A stretch of DNA of 64,000 nucleotides from Anisakis pegreffii (lineage: Eukaryota; Nematoda; Chromadorea; Rhabditida; Anisakidae), in NCBI GenBank assembly GCA_035041965.1, contig JAPYMA010000263.1, positions 124,001 through 188,000 of the forward strand, given 5' to 3'. Position 1 is the stretch's first letter. Each line of letters begins with the position of its first letter. Positions 1 to 11,965 of the stretch are shown here, one piece after another. The position numbers and the translations under genes are program-made. The notes under the pieces were generated by a model that was not told where the DNA came from, ran no database searches, and was given only the letters and a program-made list of their open reading frames with translations.

Positions 1-402
1 CATAGATTTGGGAGACTCACACTTATTGAGTCACTGCGCCGAACGTCGACGATTGTCAGTGAGATCAAATTTTCGTCACATGTAATTGAACACGATGCGG
101 AAAGGTTTCGTGTTATTCACGAACGAGCAGAGAAACACAAAACTGCATCTGCTGATTTTGCTGCTCTTCGTCGAACTCATGTGAAACGCACTTGTCCGGC
201 TTTTGCACCTTTCCAGTCAAACGAAGGTGTTCGTAGATGGTCGAATGATCAACTTCGGGTTGTAAAGCCAGTTCTCGAGTTGTTGTTCGCCTCCACGAGT
301 GCCCTTGAGAGTCGATTCACTACAGTGCACCCTTTCGCTGTGTTCCGTCGGACCACCTCATTGCGGGTGGATTATGCTGCTGATAGCCCCAAATTGCGTT
401 AA
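1..402 (+). CDS. Terminal exon of an unrecognised gene (5' part outside window)
   Basis: Frame 1 is open from the first base of the window to a TAA at 400-402, 133 codons without a stop, so the coding region must continue to the left. The only ATG-like start inside is a GTG, which is not used in this kind of genome. The C-terminal residues are basic and contain LRRTSTIVSEIKFS near the left edge and FRRTTSLRVDY near the end. I see no signal peptide, membrane segment or family motif that I recognise. The open frame ending just before AT-rich non-coding sequence fits a last exon. Function unknown. Confidence 0.5.
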   Translation, partial: HRFGRLTLIESLRRTSTIVSEIKFSSHVIEHDAERFRVIHERAEKHKTASADFAALRRTHVKRTCPAFAPFQSNEGVRRWSNDQLRVVKPVLELLFASTSALESRFTTVHPFAVFRRTTSLRVDYAADSPKLR

Positions 403-2557
403 AGTGTTATTTTTGCATGGTTTATTCAAACATCTGTAAAAAAGTACAAAATTATAATTTTTCAGTGAACATTTTTAGAGAACACGCAGCGTGAAGCGGT
501 CTTCAAAAAGCAACCAACTCATTAACAGTCTTTAAAAAGCAACAAACAACTAACTTCACTAACTCATTAACGGCCTTTAAAAAGCAACAAACAACTAACT
601 TCACTAACTCATTCACTTATCTTTTAATCTCATCTCACTAAGGATTACCGCAAGAAAAAGAAACCAAAATCAATACGAATACTTAAGGAAATATCCCTCA
701 TAAGATCCATACGCACAAATCAATGAGCAAAAGTGAGGGCTGCAGAATCGACTGCAAAACAAAAGATGGCGCCAAAACACAAAAGCATACCCATCCACCA
801 ATCTAATGTGTCGTTTATGCGAACATTTATATGCTTAAATAACATTGATGAATTCTTTCCGTTTCATGTCATGTCAACACTGATTTAGGCGATCGTTTTG
901 TGGGATATCAGCGATCGCTTAGAAATGAACATTTTTTATAGAAACACTGACATGAGTAGATTGGAATGAATTGTTAGTCTTGTGTGCAGAGAATAAACGA
1001 ATTTGTGATAGTGGGATGAATTTCAAAATGCAGCCACTGACTGAAACAATTCCGTTGAATATGCGATTTCATGAAGTTATTGAAGTCACAACCAGGCGAA
1101 TATTCATAAAAAAGATTGATAATTTCAAAGGCATGACGAGAGTGGCGAAATGATATGAGGGGCGGTGATAATGATAAAGTGATAAGTATAACCAAGTGAT
1201 TTTAGTAATAATGATGATGAACGCCATAATAGCGGTGTTAGTAATGATAACATCAACAATAGCGATAATGATGCCCCCTTCGAGTTCCAGCAAGAGGAAC
1301 CTAAAAATCAACCAAAATCATCTGAAACATTCGATAAGGTATGTTCATTGAAGAGGAAAAAAGTGGCCTGACCGAACTCTTTATAAAAAGTATTGTTACG
1401 CATAATCTCATCACAAATATTTCAGTCAACAAGCGGTCAGACAGGCTTATCGCTTCCATCATCGACGCATTCAATGAGTATTTTTGTAGTCCTTTCTGAT
1501 ACTGTCGCTCATCTTTTATCAGTTTACTGAATACTCATGTTAATCTGATGTTTTTATGTTCCCATTTCAAAGTGCTTTAAAAGCGATCCAATTCAGTGAG
1601 AATTCATTGTATTCACAAAATCACTTCATCAAACAACCACAAAAGTCACCATTTTTAAAATCATTTCAAGATACTTATAATTTTTTTCTCAATTATGTGA
1701 TCACTACCGTAGATCACTAAAAATATGCGCATTCTAATGGAATGAGGTACTGCTAGTGTCGCTGTTCTGCGTGTTCACCATTTCTCATAGTTGGTCAGAA
1801 AAATTCTCCTTCATGAAATTATAGCAGTATTTTTCGTTCTACTGATGCATTATGGAATTGTCATAGCATTGCGACTATCCGTATTGCGGGTTGTAATGAA
1901 GCCATCGCATACTTTCAATTGAGAGTATAACATCAACCTAAGCAAGTGATTTGAGTTCATGAGAATAGAAGAGACAACTGTAAAAACGAAAACTATACGG
2001 AATTCAAAGTCACATAATCGGAGACTGTTCATAATTCGAACCATTCTAAATCATGAACAAAATCGAGAGATCTGATGAGATGAGTGAATCATTAAAAGTT
2101 CTTCTGAAGTGATCAAAACTGAGGTTGTTCGTAGTTGTCCAAGAAACTGGCATTGAGTAATTGACGCTTTTCAACGAAACACATTTCAGTGAGTTGGATT
2201 GCACCATTTCCAGTGCTAAAATCCTATTTCGGGGTCATATTCTCTCGATGACATTCTTTGACTGTTTGTTTTACTATCTTCAATTATAATCTCGTATAAT
2301 CCTTTAATTTCGATCTGTTTCACGATAAAATCTCTATGACTTCGTTTTGCTGTTGCTCTGATGATATTCATCAATTTCACTTCAAACAAATTGGTCACTT
2401 CCTCATTCGAACACGTCTGATTTGTTTTGACGTTACATTGTTTCTTCTAATACGTCTGACTTGATATTTTCTTTTTGTCCTTATCATACGCCCGTTGAAT
2501 TGAGTTATTAATGACCACCGAAATCCTCCTTTCATTGTTCAATGTAAAAGTTTTGCT
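403..2557. other. Non-coding interval between the first exon and the asparaginase gene
   Basis: AT-rich sequence without a convincing exon. The open frames here (for example 971-1153 and its antisense shadows) have no recognisable content and no paired splice sites. It holds the 45-bp tandem repeat at 501-614 and presumably the asparaginase promoter; I could not pick a clear TATA box. Confidence 0.5.
501..614. repeat. Short tandem repeat, 45-bp period
   Basis: A unit beginning CTTTAAAAAGCAACAAACAA starts at 530 and again at 575. Both copies run on through CTAACTTCACTAACTCATT. A shorter related copy (CTTCAAAAAGCAACC...) starts at 501. About 2.5 copies in total. Confidence 0.8.
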
Positions 2558-2572
2558 TACTTTCAGGTTACA
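2558..2572 (+). promoter_or_regulatory. Splice or trans-splice acceptor just before the asparaginase ATG
   Basis: TACTTTCAG ends at 2566, six bases before the ATG at 2573. In nematodes an acceptor this close to the start is typical of spliced-leader trans-splicing, but it could equally be the 3' end of a 5'-UTR intron. The sequence alone cannot separate the two. Confidence 0.45.
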
Positions 2573-5500
2573 ATGACAGAGAGTGCACCTCAACTGATAA
2601 AACGTGTTGCCACGTTAACGCGAGATAGTACCGATGAGCTGGAACCAATTGATAAATCTCATACGCCAAAGCAGCTACTTGTTCCAGCGGGATCGAAGGC
2701 CAGAGTTACATCAGCAACCGTACGTTCCTCGATTACCATTCAACAGTAATCAATGATACACAGCGGCCAAATTGCTAGAAGCTTATTCGAATCCAACAAA
2801 ATAGCGTATTTCTAGTGAGAGGTGAAAGAACTCGCAGTGGAATTTGATCGCAAGTGGAATTTCACCCCAAAATTTGATCGCAAGTGGAATTTCACCCCAA
2901 AATTTGATCGCAAACAAATGAAATCTCTTATTGTTGTGTGATATTTATTGACTAGGAAAAAACATTCATGTTTACAGTCGTGTGAAAGCGTTTATCTATC
3001 AGTCGTAACCAATTTTTGCAATGCAATCATTCGATGCCAACTCATTAGGCTGTAACTTTCGAAGCTACTTTCATTCGCTACCAACGAGTTTGCAGCATTT
3101 GGCTTCGGTGGTATCGGAACACTTAGCCGTGTCGGCTGTCGACAATTTGCATGTATCTGAATCGCGAGTTCTCGTTCTCTATACTGGTGGAACGATTGGG
3201 ATGAAAAAGAATGGGAAAGGTTTGACGGATACCATATTCATTGAGAGCAGTTTGGGATTTCCCTCCCTGGATATGAGCCTTCAAAGAAGACAATAGGACG
3301 CAAAATGAGAATACTGAAGCATGATGACACTCGAGTTATTAACGCAATCCTATAATGTGCTCCTGACCTATGAAACCAATTGAAAGTGCGAGTTGTTTGC
3401 GATCTGTTTGATGTCTCAACATCAACGTAGGCTTTCGCTCAATTTACATTACACCAAATGCATGCTCGTTATACATGCTGATGAATCGTCATAATTTCAA
3501 AGGTGAAGGTTCGCTGAAAAAATGTGCTATGAAAGCAAGCAATAAAATGGAATTTAAGACACGTTTTTGAACTTTACGGTTTTGTTTTGTTGACATTTCA
3601 GTCTGTGTTCGCTATCAGTAAGCACAATTGTTGATAACGTTCAGACTTACTTCCAACGATAAAAGTTCATGATCTGATCTCTCTAACGGCAAAGGACTTA
3701 ATTCCTTATCAGTAACACGGAACGTTTTTGCCATTAAACACTTCTCACTTCGAACCAATGACTAAAAATCCGATATATGTAAACAAAAGCACAAATTGAG
3801 CAGTTCTCATGCATAGACGTACAAGTGAAAATGCATAGGGATGTGACCTAGGAAATTCATTAAGACTACTTTATCCAAGCAACAGTGAACAGCATATTTT
3901 GAATCAGTTGCATGCCTTGCCATTTTCATACTACAATCTAAATAATGAGCAAATCATTAATTGTGATCAGAAATTAATCTGATGAAGTGACAAAATTCCC
4001 GACTCGCATTACTTTCGCCAGATTAGGCCAGCATCAAACATCACAGTACTGATAGCATAAGAATGCAATTTTTATGACTGGAATGCTCAACTGTCGAAGT
4101 GGCATAATCCTTCGGATGCTTGTATGGGAATTTCGAATTTGTTGTTGATAAATTTTTATTTGCTAATCTGTTGACGCATAACGAAAGCACTAATCGCTTA
4201 AGTCTGCGCTTAATGAACAAGTGAAACCGATTGAAAAAATGAACAGATTATTTTGATGCGACATCGGAATTTTGTGAACTGTAAAAGGACAAATTTCATT
4301 TTTTTAAAATATACTCAATGACGGTACGTTCAAGCTGTTAGAGATAGCAAAAACTCGCATGAGCAGTAAAAATCGAGACGTAAGCGGTTCCTGTTCGAAG
4401 GCCGACTCTAATTGAGAATTCATTCAACACAATATTCCCACTTTACCGGCTCAAATACAGTCCAAAGTGCGCAATTTGTGATTGCTATTCTTTCGGAATT
4501 TCAGTGTATCATCCAGAACCGTTATATCTTCCGCAAGTGATTCGTAAAATACCGCATTTGAATGATCAAGAATATGTGGAGAGGAATCATTCGGATGCTT
4601 ACGTGAAACCCTACTGCTTACCGCCATTAAAGTTCACCGATAAACGAATTGTCTATTGGGTAAGTATCACGTAGGAATATTCATTCGTCAGTTACTCTTC
4701 ATACCTGAATCAGATGGCTGCGTATCAGTCATCGACAAATCTTGATTCGCAAGTAATGTCTCATTGATATGCTGTACATGTTTCAATGAGATGTGAAACT
4801 CGCTGAAATGTTGTCGTCGGCAGTTCGAGAAATGCTTCCATTTGGAATAGCTTGGTAGCATGCTTCCACTGAATGATAGTGTACTTCGTAGCATTCCATT
4901 TGATCAAAGCATTTGCTTAACGATCAACTTGATAACGCTGTCATTAAACTGAAAATAAATCGAAGCTCTATTTTCACATAAAATGCGAAAGTGTTCAGAT
5001 TATTCCATCTAAAAAATTAACTGATTGAGGATGCTTTGAATTTACATTGCAATAATATAAAAATTGTTTGTTTGATGCAGTTAAGCATTGAATTGCACCA
5101 TCATCTAGGGATATTTTGCATGAACTAAAAGCGATCGCTTCAGATGTCAGAATATGACCCATTGCTAGATTCAAGCGATGTAACACTTGATGACTGGATC
5201 AGAATTGGCATTGATATCAGAAAATCGTATGATCAATACGATGGATTTGTCATATTACATGGCACCGACACACTCGCATACACAGCAAGTGCTCTTTCGT
5301 TCATGCTCGAACATCTCGGTAAACCCGTCGTTATTACTGGTGCTCAGGTGAAGTCCATATTCAATAAAATTATCAGTATCACAGATATTATCAGCACTCA
5401 GTTATGTGCGATGTTTCTGTAATTATCATGATCAGTGTATGCAGATACCGATCTGTGAGGTACGATCAGATGGACGTGATAATCTTATTGGTGCGTTGGT

Positions 5501-8500
5501 AGTGGCTGGTTGTTTTGACATTCCTGAAGTGACCATTCACTTCAACCACAGGCTGCTGAGGGGCAATCGTTCCACGAAATTGGATAACACTCATATGGAG
5601 GCATTCGATAGTCCAAACATGTCACCGATCGCTAATCTTGGAATCACTATTAATGGTAGGTATTCGTTTCCACTGCTTTTCTCCACATAGGAAATTTCAT
5701 TCATTTTATGCGTTTCTGGTTGCAATTTTTTCAATCGTCTATTGTGAACCTTTCAAATGAACTAAAAATCCGGTCTGATTGGCATTCAAGAACCACCTTC
5801 TGCTATGAAATTCGATCAGAAAATTGGTCGGATAGCGTAGCCGATATTCTCCTGGTAGAAAAATGAATGGAACATCAATCAATTCAAGCATGCAAGAACT
5901 ACATCGTTTTATGCTTCATGTGAAATCTTCGTTATTTTGAATAATGATTACAGTTCGTTGTTTTCAGTGAATTTTGAGTCAGTTTTCCGAACATCCTCAC
6001 TGAGCTCTTTCAAAGTACAAGAGAAACTGTGTCGTGATGTCAGCCTTCTTCACATATTTCCATCAATATCGATCAGTTCGGTCAGAGCAATTTTATTCTC
6101 GTCTGCAGTTTGATTTTATCCTAAATATAAGATTAACAAATAAAATTTGAAATCAACTCCCGAAGCTAATAAATTTCACGACTGAAAGGGATAAATGTAT
6201 AACGATTCAAATAACAATTCATTCGAATTCTTTCCTACTTCCATGATTCAAATGAATTCCATTGGCTATCGCGCCAAACAAATGTGATCGTGAAGAGCAC
6301 CGATGAAATGTGGACTGAAAGATTTCAGAAATGGAATTTAGTGGTTGCACTTTCAATGGGAAATAATTCTCGGTCGTTGGAGAACATTTGAATTGAAAGT
6401 TGCTTGAAAAAATTCATCCTGAAACACTTGCAGATTCATGCGGTGGATATCTGACGTTGATCAATTGTAAAATTTTTTGCAGGTTCGTGCAGCTTTGCAA
6501 CCACCAACTCAAGGTATCGTACTACAGAGTTATGGTTGTGGAAATATGCCGTCAAAACGATGCGATATTATCGCTGAAATTCAAGAGGCAATTCAGCGAG
6601 GATGCATTGTCGTGAATTGTTCACAGTGTCTTCGTGGTATGGTGGATGAGCAATACGAGAATGGAAAAGTTCGTTGTCGGCATAAAAGAGCTGAAGAATT
6701 ATTTATTGCTGTTTTCAGACCTTTAATTTATGATGCTTGAAATACATATAATGAAAGTTCTTGATTTGTGAGAGCTCTGATTCTCCATCGAAGGAAATGC
6801 TTTCAGCTTTGCATTGTGCTCATTTCAGCCGCAAAGATCAGTCATATGGTGGTGTTATTGGTGAGAATATGATATGAAACTGACATTCTGACAGTTTACA
6901 AAGAACTAATGGCCGCAAGACGTGTCTCTGTCACTGCAGAAGTATTCTGCTTTCAGATTTTGTACGATATTGGTGTGATTTCCGGAGCTGATATGACCAT
7001 CGAAGCTGCAATGACAAAATTGATGTATGTGATTGCGAAGGACGAATGGGATCTGCCAACGAAAAGGCGAATGATGCAACACAATCTCCGCGGTGAAATG
7101 ACTGTGGCTCGTTCTGAGACTCTGCAAGATCTCGAAATTAGTCAGTCTGTGTATCAACTTATGCAGGAGACCGCCTTTTGCTATTTTTCGGCAGAATGTT
7201 GTTGATAAACCTTACGAACGAAGTCAACTGAAAATCTCGCGTGTCATGAAATGTTTCCGACGATTGCTCGCTGAAACAATTTCGCTTGATCGGTCGGAGA
7301 ATAACTGACAAGGAAATTGTACTTGGTTTTTGACACATCCTCTCGCAATGATTTTTGTTCAGTTTGTTGAATTCAGTGAAATTTTGAATTTAGTCAGCGC
7401 AATTACCTTTCCTGCAATACGAATTGGTCATTGTGCACTTGTTTCAGTACCACGCTTAGCCACATTCCTTCGGATCAGTTCTTCGGAAGAGATTCAGCTG
7501 TTGCGAAATGCACTCTTTCCTCCACTTCTGTGTCATGCGGCCAGGAATGGTGATTTGGAACTGCTTGAGAACTTGCGTGACAGTGGAGCGATTCTGTCGG
7601 CTGTAGATTACAACGGAAGGTCACCGCTGCACGTTGCAGCCTCGTCGGGTCACACCGATGTCGTTTTATATCTGCTAAAACACGGCGCGAATGTTCATGC
7701 CAGGTGCATTTTGTTGACGAAACGAGATTCAGTGCTATGCCAAGTAGGCGCGGAAATGTGTGCTTTTTAATCATCGGATCACGAGTTCCACTGAAATTCC
7801 GATTCATCGTATATTCTCTATCTTCAATGAGTGTTTCGTGCTCTGTGCATCTCACTCCAGTTTACGTGATACATCCATCACTGCTCTTGATACTTAGTAT
7901 GGTTTCGCGGAGTACAAGCTTCAGTCCGAATTAGCAATTTCATGGATGGCTTCAGGTTCACAAATTTCAATTATAGAGACCAATGGGGTGACAATCCGTT
8001 GATGAATGCTATTCGACGAAGGAATCTCGCCTGTATTAAGGCGTTGAAAGAAGCCGATGCAGTAATCATATGTAATCCACTTGAGCTAGGTTTGCTTATC
8101 CAAATCGCATACTTTATTAGAGTCGTTTTGCTTTCCGAGACCATTCTGTAAATTATCAGTTTCGTATAGCAAGAGCGTGTATTCTCGTACTTTGTTTAAG
8201 TCATTTCTCATTTTATCGCTAGCAAACGGTATGGTGACTCGATTAATGTGTCTTGCACTGGATTAAGGGATGGAATTGTGTTTGTCTGCCAGTAAAGGAG
8301 ATGTGCCAACCATTGAAGCTTGGATCACCGCCGGCGTGAACATCAACGAGCGTGATTATGACGGTCGAACGGCTCTACACGCTGTATCTTTTGAACTATC
8401 AATCTGTGCATTTCAATACACTTTTATGATGAAACATTGCTCTGTTCACGTTGATCATAACATTAGACTAACTAACTGTTTCAGGCTGTTGCGTCTGGAA

Positions 8501-8670
8501 GCTGCGAAATGGTCGAGTTTCTGTTAAGGAACGGTGCAGATCCTCGTAAGGAGGATAATTTTGGTCGTGATCCGATGAAGGAAGCCGAGCATGCCGAACC
8601 AAAATCACCCGAAATAATCAGTGTTTTGGAAGAGTATCTCAATAAGAGCAAGGCAACGTTCTCAATTTAA
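2573..8670 (+). CDS. ASPG: Cytosolic type I L-asparaginase with C-terminal ankyrin repeats (ASPG-like)
   Basis: Hydrolyses L-asparagine to aspartate and ammonia; animal members of this family fuse a bacterial type I-like asparaginase domain to ankyrin repeats. Exons by splice phase: 2573-2719/2723, 3049-3219, 4505-4659, 5144-5347, 5445-5655, 5968-6080, 6483-6668, 6957 to 7140 or 7197, 7448-7703, 7977-8071, 8268-8383, 8485-8670 (TAA). One consistent choice gives about 675 aa. Catalytic motifs are intact: YTGGTIG (first Thr), HGTDT (Thr-Asp pair), and a Lys in RGNRSTKLD; SDGRDNL and ISGADMT also match the fold. Four ankyrin-like units follow: NGRSPLHVAASSGH, QWGDNPLMNAI, an ELCLSASKGD unit and DGRTALHAAVASG. 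The first junction is uncertain: donor GTACGT at 2720 is out of phase with the next exon, whereas a donor at 2724 joined to the acceptor at 3048 keeps the frame; ATG 3021 is an alternative start. No signal peptide, so probably cytosolic. Convergent with gene A, 168 bp away. Confidence 0.9.
2841..2904. repeat. 30-bp tandem repeat in the first asparaginase intron
   Basis: Two perfect 30-bp copies (2841-2870 and 2871-2900) starting AATTTGATCGCAAGTGGAAT, followed by the first 13 bases of a third copy. Purely intronic in the preferred model. Confidence 0.85.
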
Positions 8671-8746
8671 GTGACAGCGTTGTGTTAAATGTGCAAATCT
8701 CATAGGTTGTAACTTCAGTGTCATCAATACAATCATCGTATAATAA

Positions 8747-8752
8747 TTTATT
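8747..8752 (-). terminator. Polyadenylation signal AATAAA for gene A
   Basis: TTTATT on the + strand is AATAAA on the - strand, 86 bases past the gene A stop codon. It lies in the 167-bp gap between the convergent asparaginase and gene A stops. Confidence 0.5.
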
Positions 8753-8837
8753 CTTGCTGTTATAGTTAACACTGCAAGAGAATATGTACATGGAAAGCGC
8801 TGAGTTGCACTCGTGAATGCATGTTAGAATATAATCT

Positions 8838-9661
8838 TCATAGAAACAGTCCCAAGAGTCCTCCAATGTCGGAACCAATAATTCCTCCTTCCATTGCGCC
8901 GTAACGTCTGAAATTCAGCAATTGATCAATTCATCAACTCACTATCACTATCATCGAACATTCTGAAAAAAAAAAACATTCACTACACTGCAGTACTGTT
9001 TGTAAATGGGTCATCTGAAAAGTATGGACAACTCAAAGTTTCAAAATAACGCAAATCCAGGCTCACATTTCGCATCAGGTTTTCCCGCGAGTTTAGGCTT
9101 ATTATCGCAGCTAGGCTTGTGCTCATGCTTACGCCTAAACTCCGGATAACCTTCCGCTTAGCAATAGTCTACACTACACAAATCCGAATGCCACACTCTT
9201 TATGTGCCCCTTACAAGTTGGCTAATTTTGCGATGATTGCATGTGGTAGGGAATTTTCTGGCTTCATTACGTGGTTGTACGTATAAGCCGAAACTAGTTA
9301 AATGTTTCGGATCAAAACCACAAAAACATCTCGTCGTCACTCGAGAGTGCACACCATAGAGTAATTCATTGTATCAAATACATCCAAAAATTTAGGAAAG
9401 TCCTATGTCGGACTCACCAAGGGTATCATGTAATCACTTTCAGAATTGTGAACAATGATAATTTTATGTTACTTCCATGGCATGGTCACAGATCTGCTCA
9501 CATGAGTATAGCACTAAACAACGGTGAACTCACTCTCGCAAGAAAGGCCCATAACCCCACATTCCATATCCATAACCCATCGGATATCCAAATCCCCAAA
9601 ATTGAGACGCGACTGGACTCGCGGTAATAGCCAAAATCATCAACAATACAATCGCGAACAT
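8838..9661 (-). CDS. Small secreted Gly/Tyr-rich peptide, family member A
   Basis: Two exons, 9534-9661 and 8838-8907, joined by a phase-2 intron (GTGAGT donor, TTTCAG acceptor). The product is 65 aa. Exon 1 starts MFAIVLLMILAITAS, a hydrophobic signal peptide with probable cleavage near VAS-QF, then FWGFGYPMGYGYGMWGYG. Exon 2 encodes ERYGAMEGG followed by IIGSDIGGLLGLFL and a TGA. No ORF list longer than 60 codons would catch it, because exon 1 runs to only 42 codons. It shares architecture with genes B, C and D: signal peptide, QF(W/Y/F)G after the cleavage site, GY-rich stretch, phase-2 intron, short exon 2 rich in small residues. The GY part resembles the YGGYG/YGGWGG peptides (nlp/cnc class) of C. 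elegans, which act in epidermal defence. That function is only an inference here, and the exon-2 tail is not part of those peptides as I know them. Confidence 0.8.
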
Positions 9662-10060
9662 TTCCTAAAAAAAAGTTTTCATGTACTCACACACTAACGC
9701 AGTATGGCGTTGATTGGTATCACTGCTGACGCAGTGCTAGATTCATCTATGAATTTGTCAAAAAAATCTCTCTTGGAATACGAGAATTTGTTCTTCAATT
9801 TAGCAATAATTTTGAATGCATCGATGCAGTGATAAGTTTTCCATGGTGAAATCAGAGCAGTGAATGAACCAAATATCAACTAATAACACTTCAAAAGTTA
9901 CAGCATAATCCAACAACAACATTCATCTCCACAATAATCAATTGATCCATCTGAATAAGTCAACAGCACTGAAATATACCTTAATGAGCGATTTCGAGCC
10001 GAACACTGAGCTAAGAATTGAAAGCTTTCGGTGTGCACTGATCTGCAATCAGACGGTTCG

Positions 10061-10070
10061 CTTTTATATT
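10061..10070 (-). promoter_or_regulatory. TATA box of gene A
   Basis: AATATAAAAG on the - strand, 400-409 bases upstream of the gene A ATG. The equivalent boxes of genes B, C and D lie 339-379 bases upstream of their ATGs. The long leader suggests a 5'-UTR intron: TTTTTTTAG lies 3 bases before the ATG at 9661. Confidence 0.5.
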
Positions 10071-10679
10071 GACAAAGTCGAATGATTTCGGTTTCTTGTT
10101 GACAGTAAATTGATTCGATAAGATGACGACATTACACTTCGCTTTCTCCAGTGATCTTCTGTTCGGGTACCTTCTTGCTGTGTCTAACTTGCTGCCTCGT
10201 TAAATCAAACACATGAAATTTTGATGGCAATCTTAGATTGGCAATAATTGTTTTCCGGATGCTTTCCACTACTTAATGAATCAGTTGATAAATGCGATTC
10301 TTTTTCCGAGCAAAAAAAAAAAAGAATCATGAACGTGTTGTTGATTGGAACGATCTTATTTTTAATGCCTAATCGAAAACTCTACTGGAAAACTGTTACA
10401 CTGTGAATTACCTCTTTTGTGATTTTTTGTGCCTTCTTCCCGCAGTGCCGAATTTATTAGCCATCCTTTATGCACTTCGCCGAATTGAGAAGTGTAGAAG
10501 TCGTTGATCAGCACTTGTAAAAAGCATGTGCTCGCAAGACTTGAACATCAGTGATCATAATGCAAGAACTATAAATTTCAAGTAAGGAACGATTCAGTGA
10601 ATTCACTTGAGATGATACATACAGATGACGATCGATTGCGTAAGTGCATTGTTGTGATTATGTTGTATGATGATTTAAT
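10071..10679. other. Intergenic, upstream of gene A
   Basis: AT-rich sequence with no supportable ORF. Contains GATAAG-like motifs (near 10117) and short poly-A tracts. Confidence 0.4.
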
Positions 10680-11965
10680 GGTCACTGCTGATGTTTTGAT
10701 CAGGTCACTGCTGATGTTTTGATCAGGTCACTGCTGATGTTTTGATCAGGTCACTGCTGATGTTTTGATCAGGTCACTGCTGATGTTTTGATCAGGTCAC
10801 TGCTGATGTTTTGATCAGGTCACTGCTGATGTTTTGATCAGGTCACTGCTGATGTTTTGATCAGATCACTGCTGATGTTTTGATCAGGTCACTGCTGATG
10901 TTTTGATCAGGTCACTGCTGATGTTTTGATCAGGTCACTGCTGATGTTTTGATCAGGTCACTGCTGATGTTTTGATCAGGTCACTGCTGATGTTTTGATC
11001 AGGTCACTGCTGATGTTTTGATCAGGTCACTGCTGATGTTTTGATCAGGTCACTGCTGATGTTTTGATCAGGTCACTGCTGATGTTTTGATCAGGTCACT
11101 GCTGATGTTTTGATCAGATCACTGCTGATGTTTTGATCAGATCACTGCTGATGTTTTGATCAGGTCACTGCTGATGTTTTCATCAGATCACTGCTGATGT
11201 TTTGATCAGATCACTGCTGATGTTTTGATCAGGTCACTGCTGATGTTTTGATCAGGTCACTGCTGATGTTTTGATCAGGTCACTGCTGATGTTTTGATCA
11301 GGTCACTGCTGATGTTTTGATCAGATCACTGCTGATGTTTTGATCAGGTCACTGCTGATGTTTTGATCAGGTCACTGCTGATGTTTTGATCAGGTCACTG
11401 CTGATGTTTTGATCAGGTCACTGCTGATGTTTTGATCAGATCACTGCTGATGTTTTGATCAGGTCACTGCTGATGTTTTGATCAGGTCACTGCTGATGTT
11501 TTGATCAGGTCACTGCTGATGTTTTGATCAGGTCACTGCTGATGTTTTGATCAGGTCACTGCTGATGTTTTGATCAGGTCACTGCTGATGTTTTGATCAG
11601 GTCACTGCTGATGTTTTGATCAGGTCACTGCTGATGTTTTGATCAGATCACTGCTGATGTTTTGATCAGGTCACTGCTGATGTTTTGATCAGATCACTGC
11701 TGATGTTTTGATCAGGTCACTGCTGATGTTTTGATCAGGTCACTGCTGATGTTTTGATCAGGTCACTGCTGATGTTTTGATCAGGTCACTGCTGATGTTT
11801 TGATCAGGTCACTGCTGATGTTTTGATCAGGTCACTGCTGATGTTTTGATCAGGTCACTGCTGATGTTTTGATCAGATCACTGCTGATGTTTTGATCAGG
11901 TCACTGCTGATGTTTTGATCAGGTCACTGCTGATGTTTTGATCAGGTCACTGCTGATGTTTTGAT
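10680..11965. repeat. Minisatellite, 23-bp unit, about 56 copies
   Basis: Head-to-tail copies of a 23-bp unit reading GGTCACTGCTGATGTTTTGA plus TCA. The array is very homogeneous. Ten junctions read CAGATCAC instead of CAGGTCAC, and one copy (near 11180) has TTTTCATCAG instead of TTTTGATCAG. There are no unique spacers, so it is not a CRISPR-like array. Most junctions create AGGTCA, the nuclear hormone receptor half-site, once per 23 bp. Confidence 0.97.

Noticed and set aside
10680..11965. CRISPR-like regular array
   Set aside because: The 23-bp units are head-to-tail with no unique spacers, and the genome is eukaryotic.
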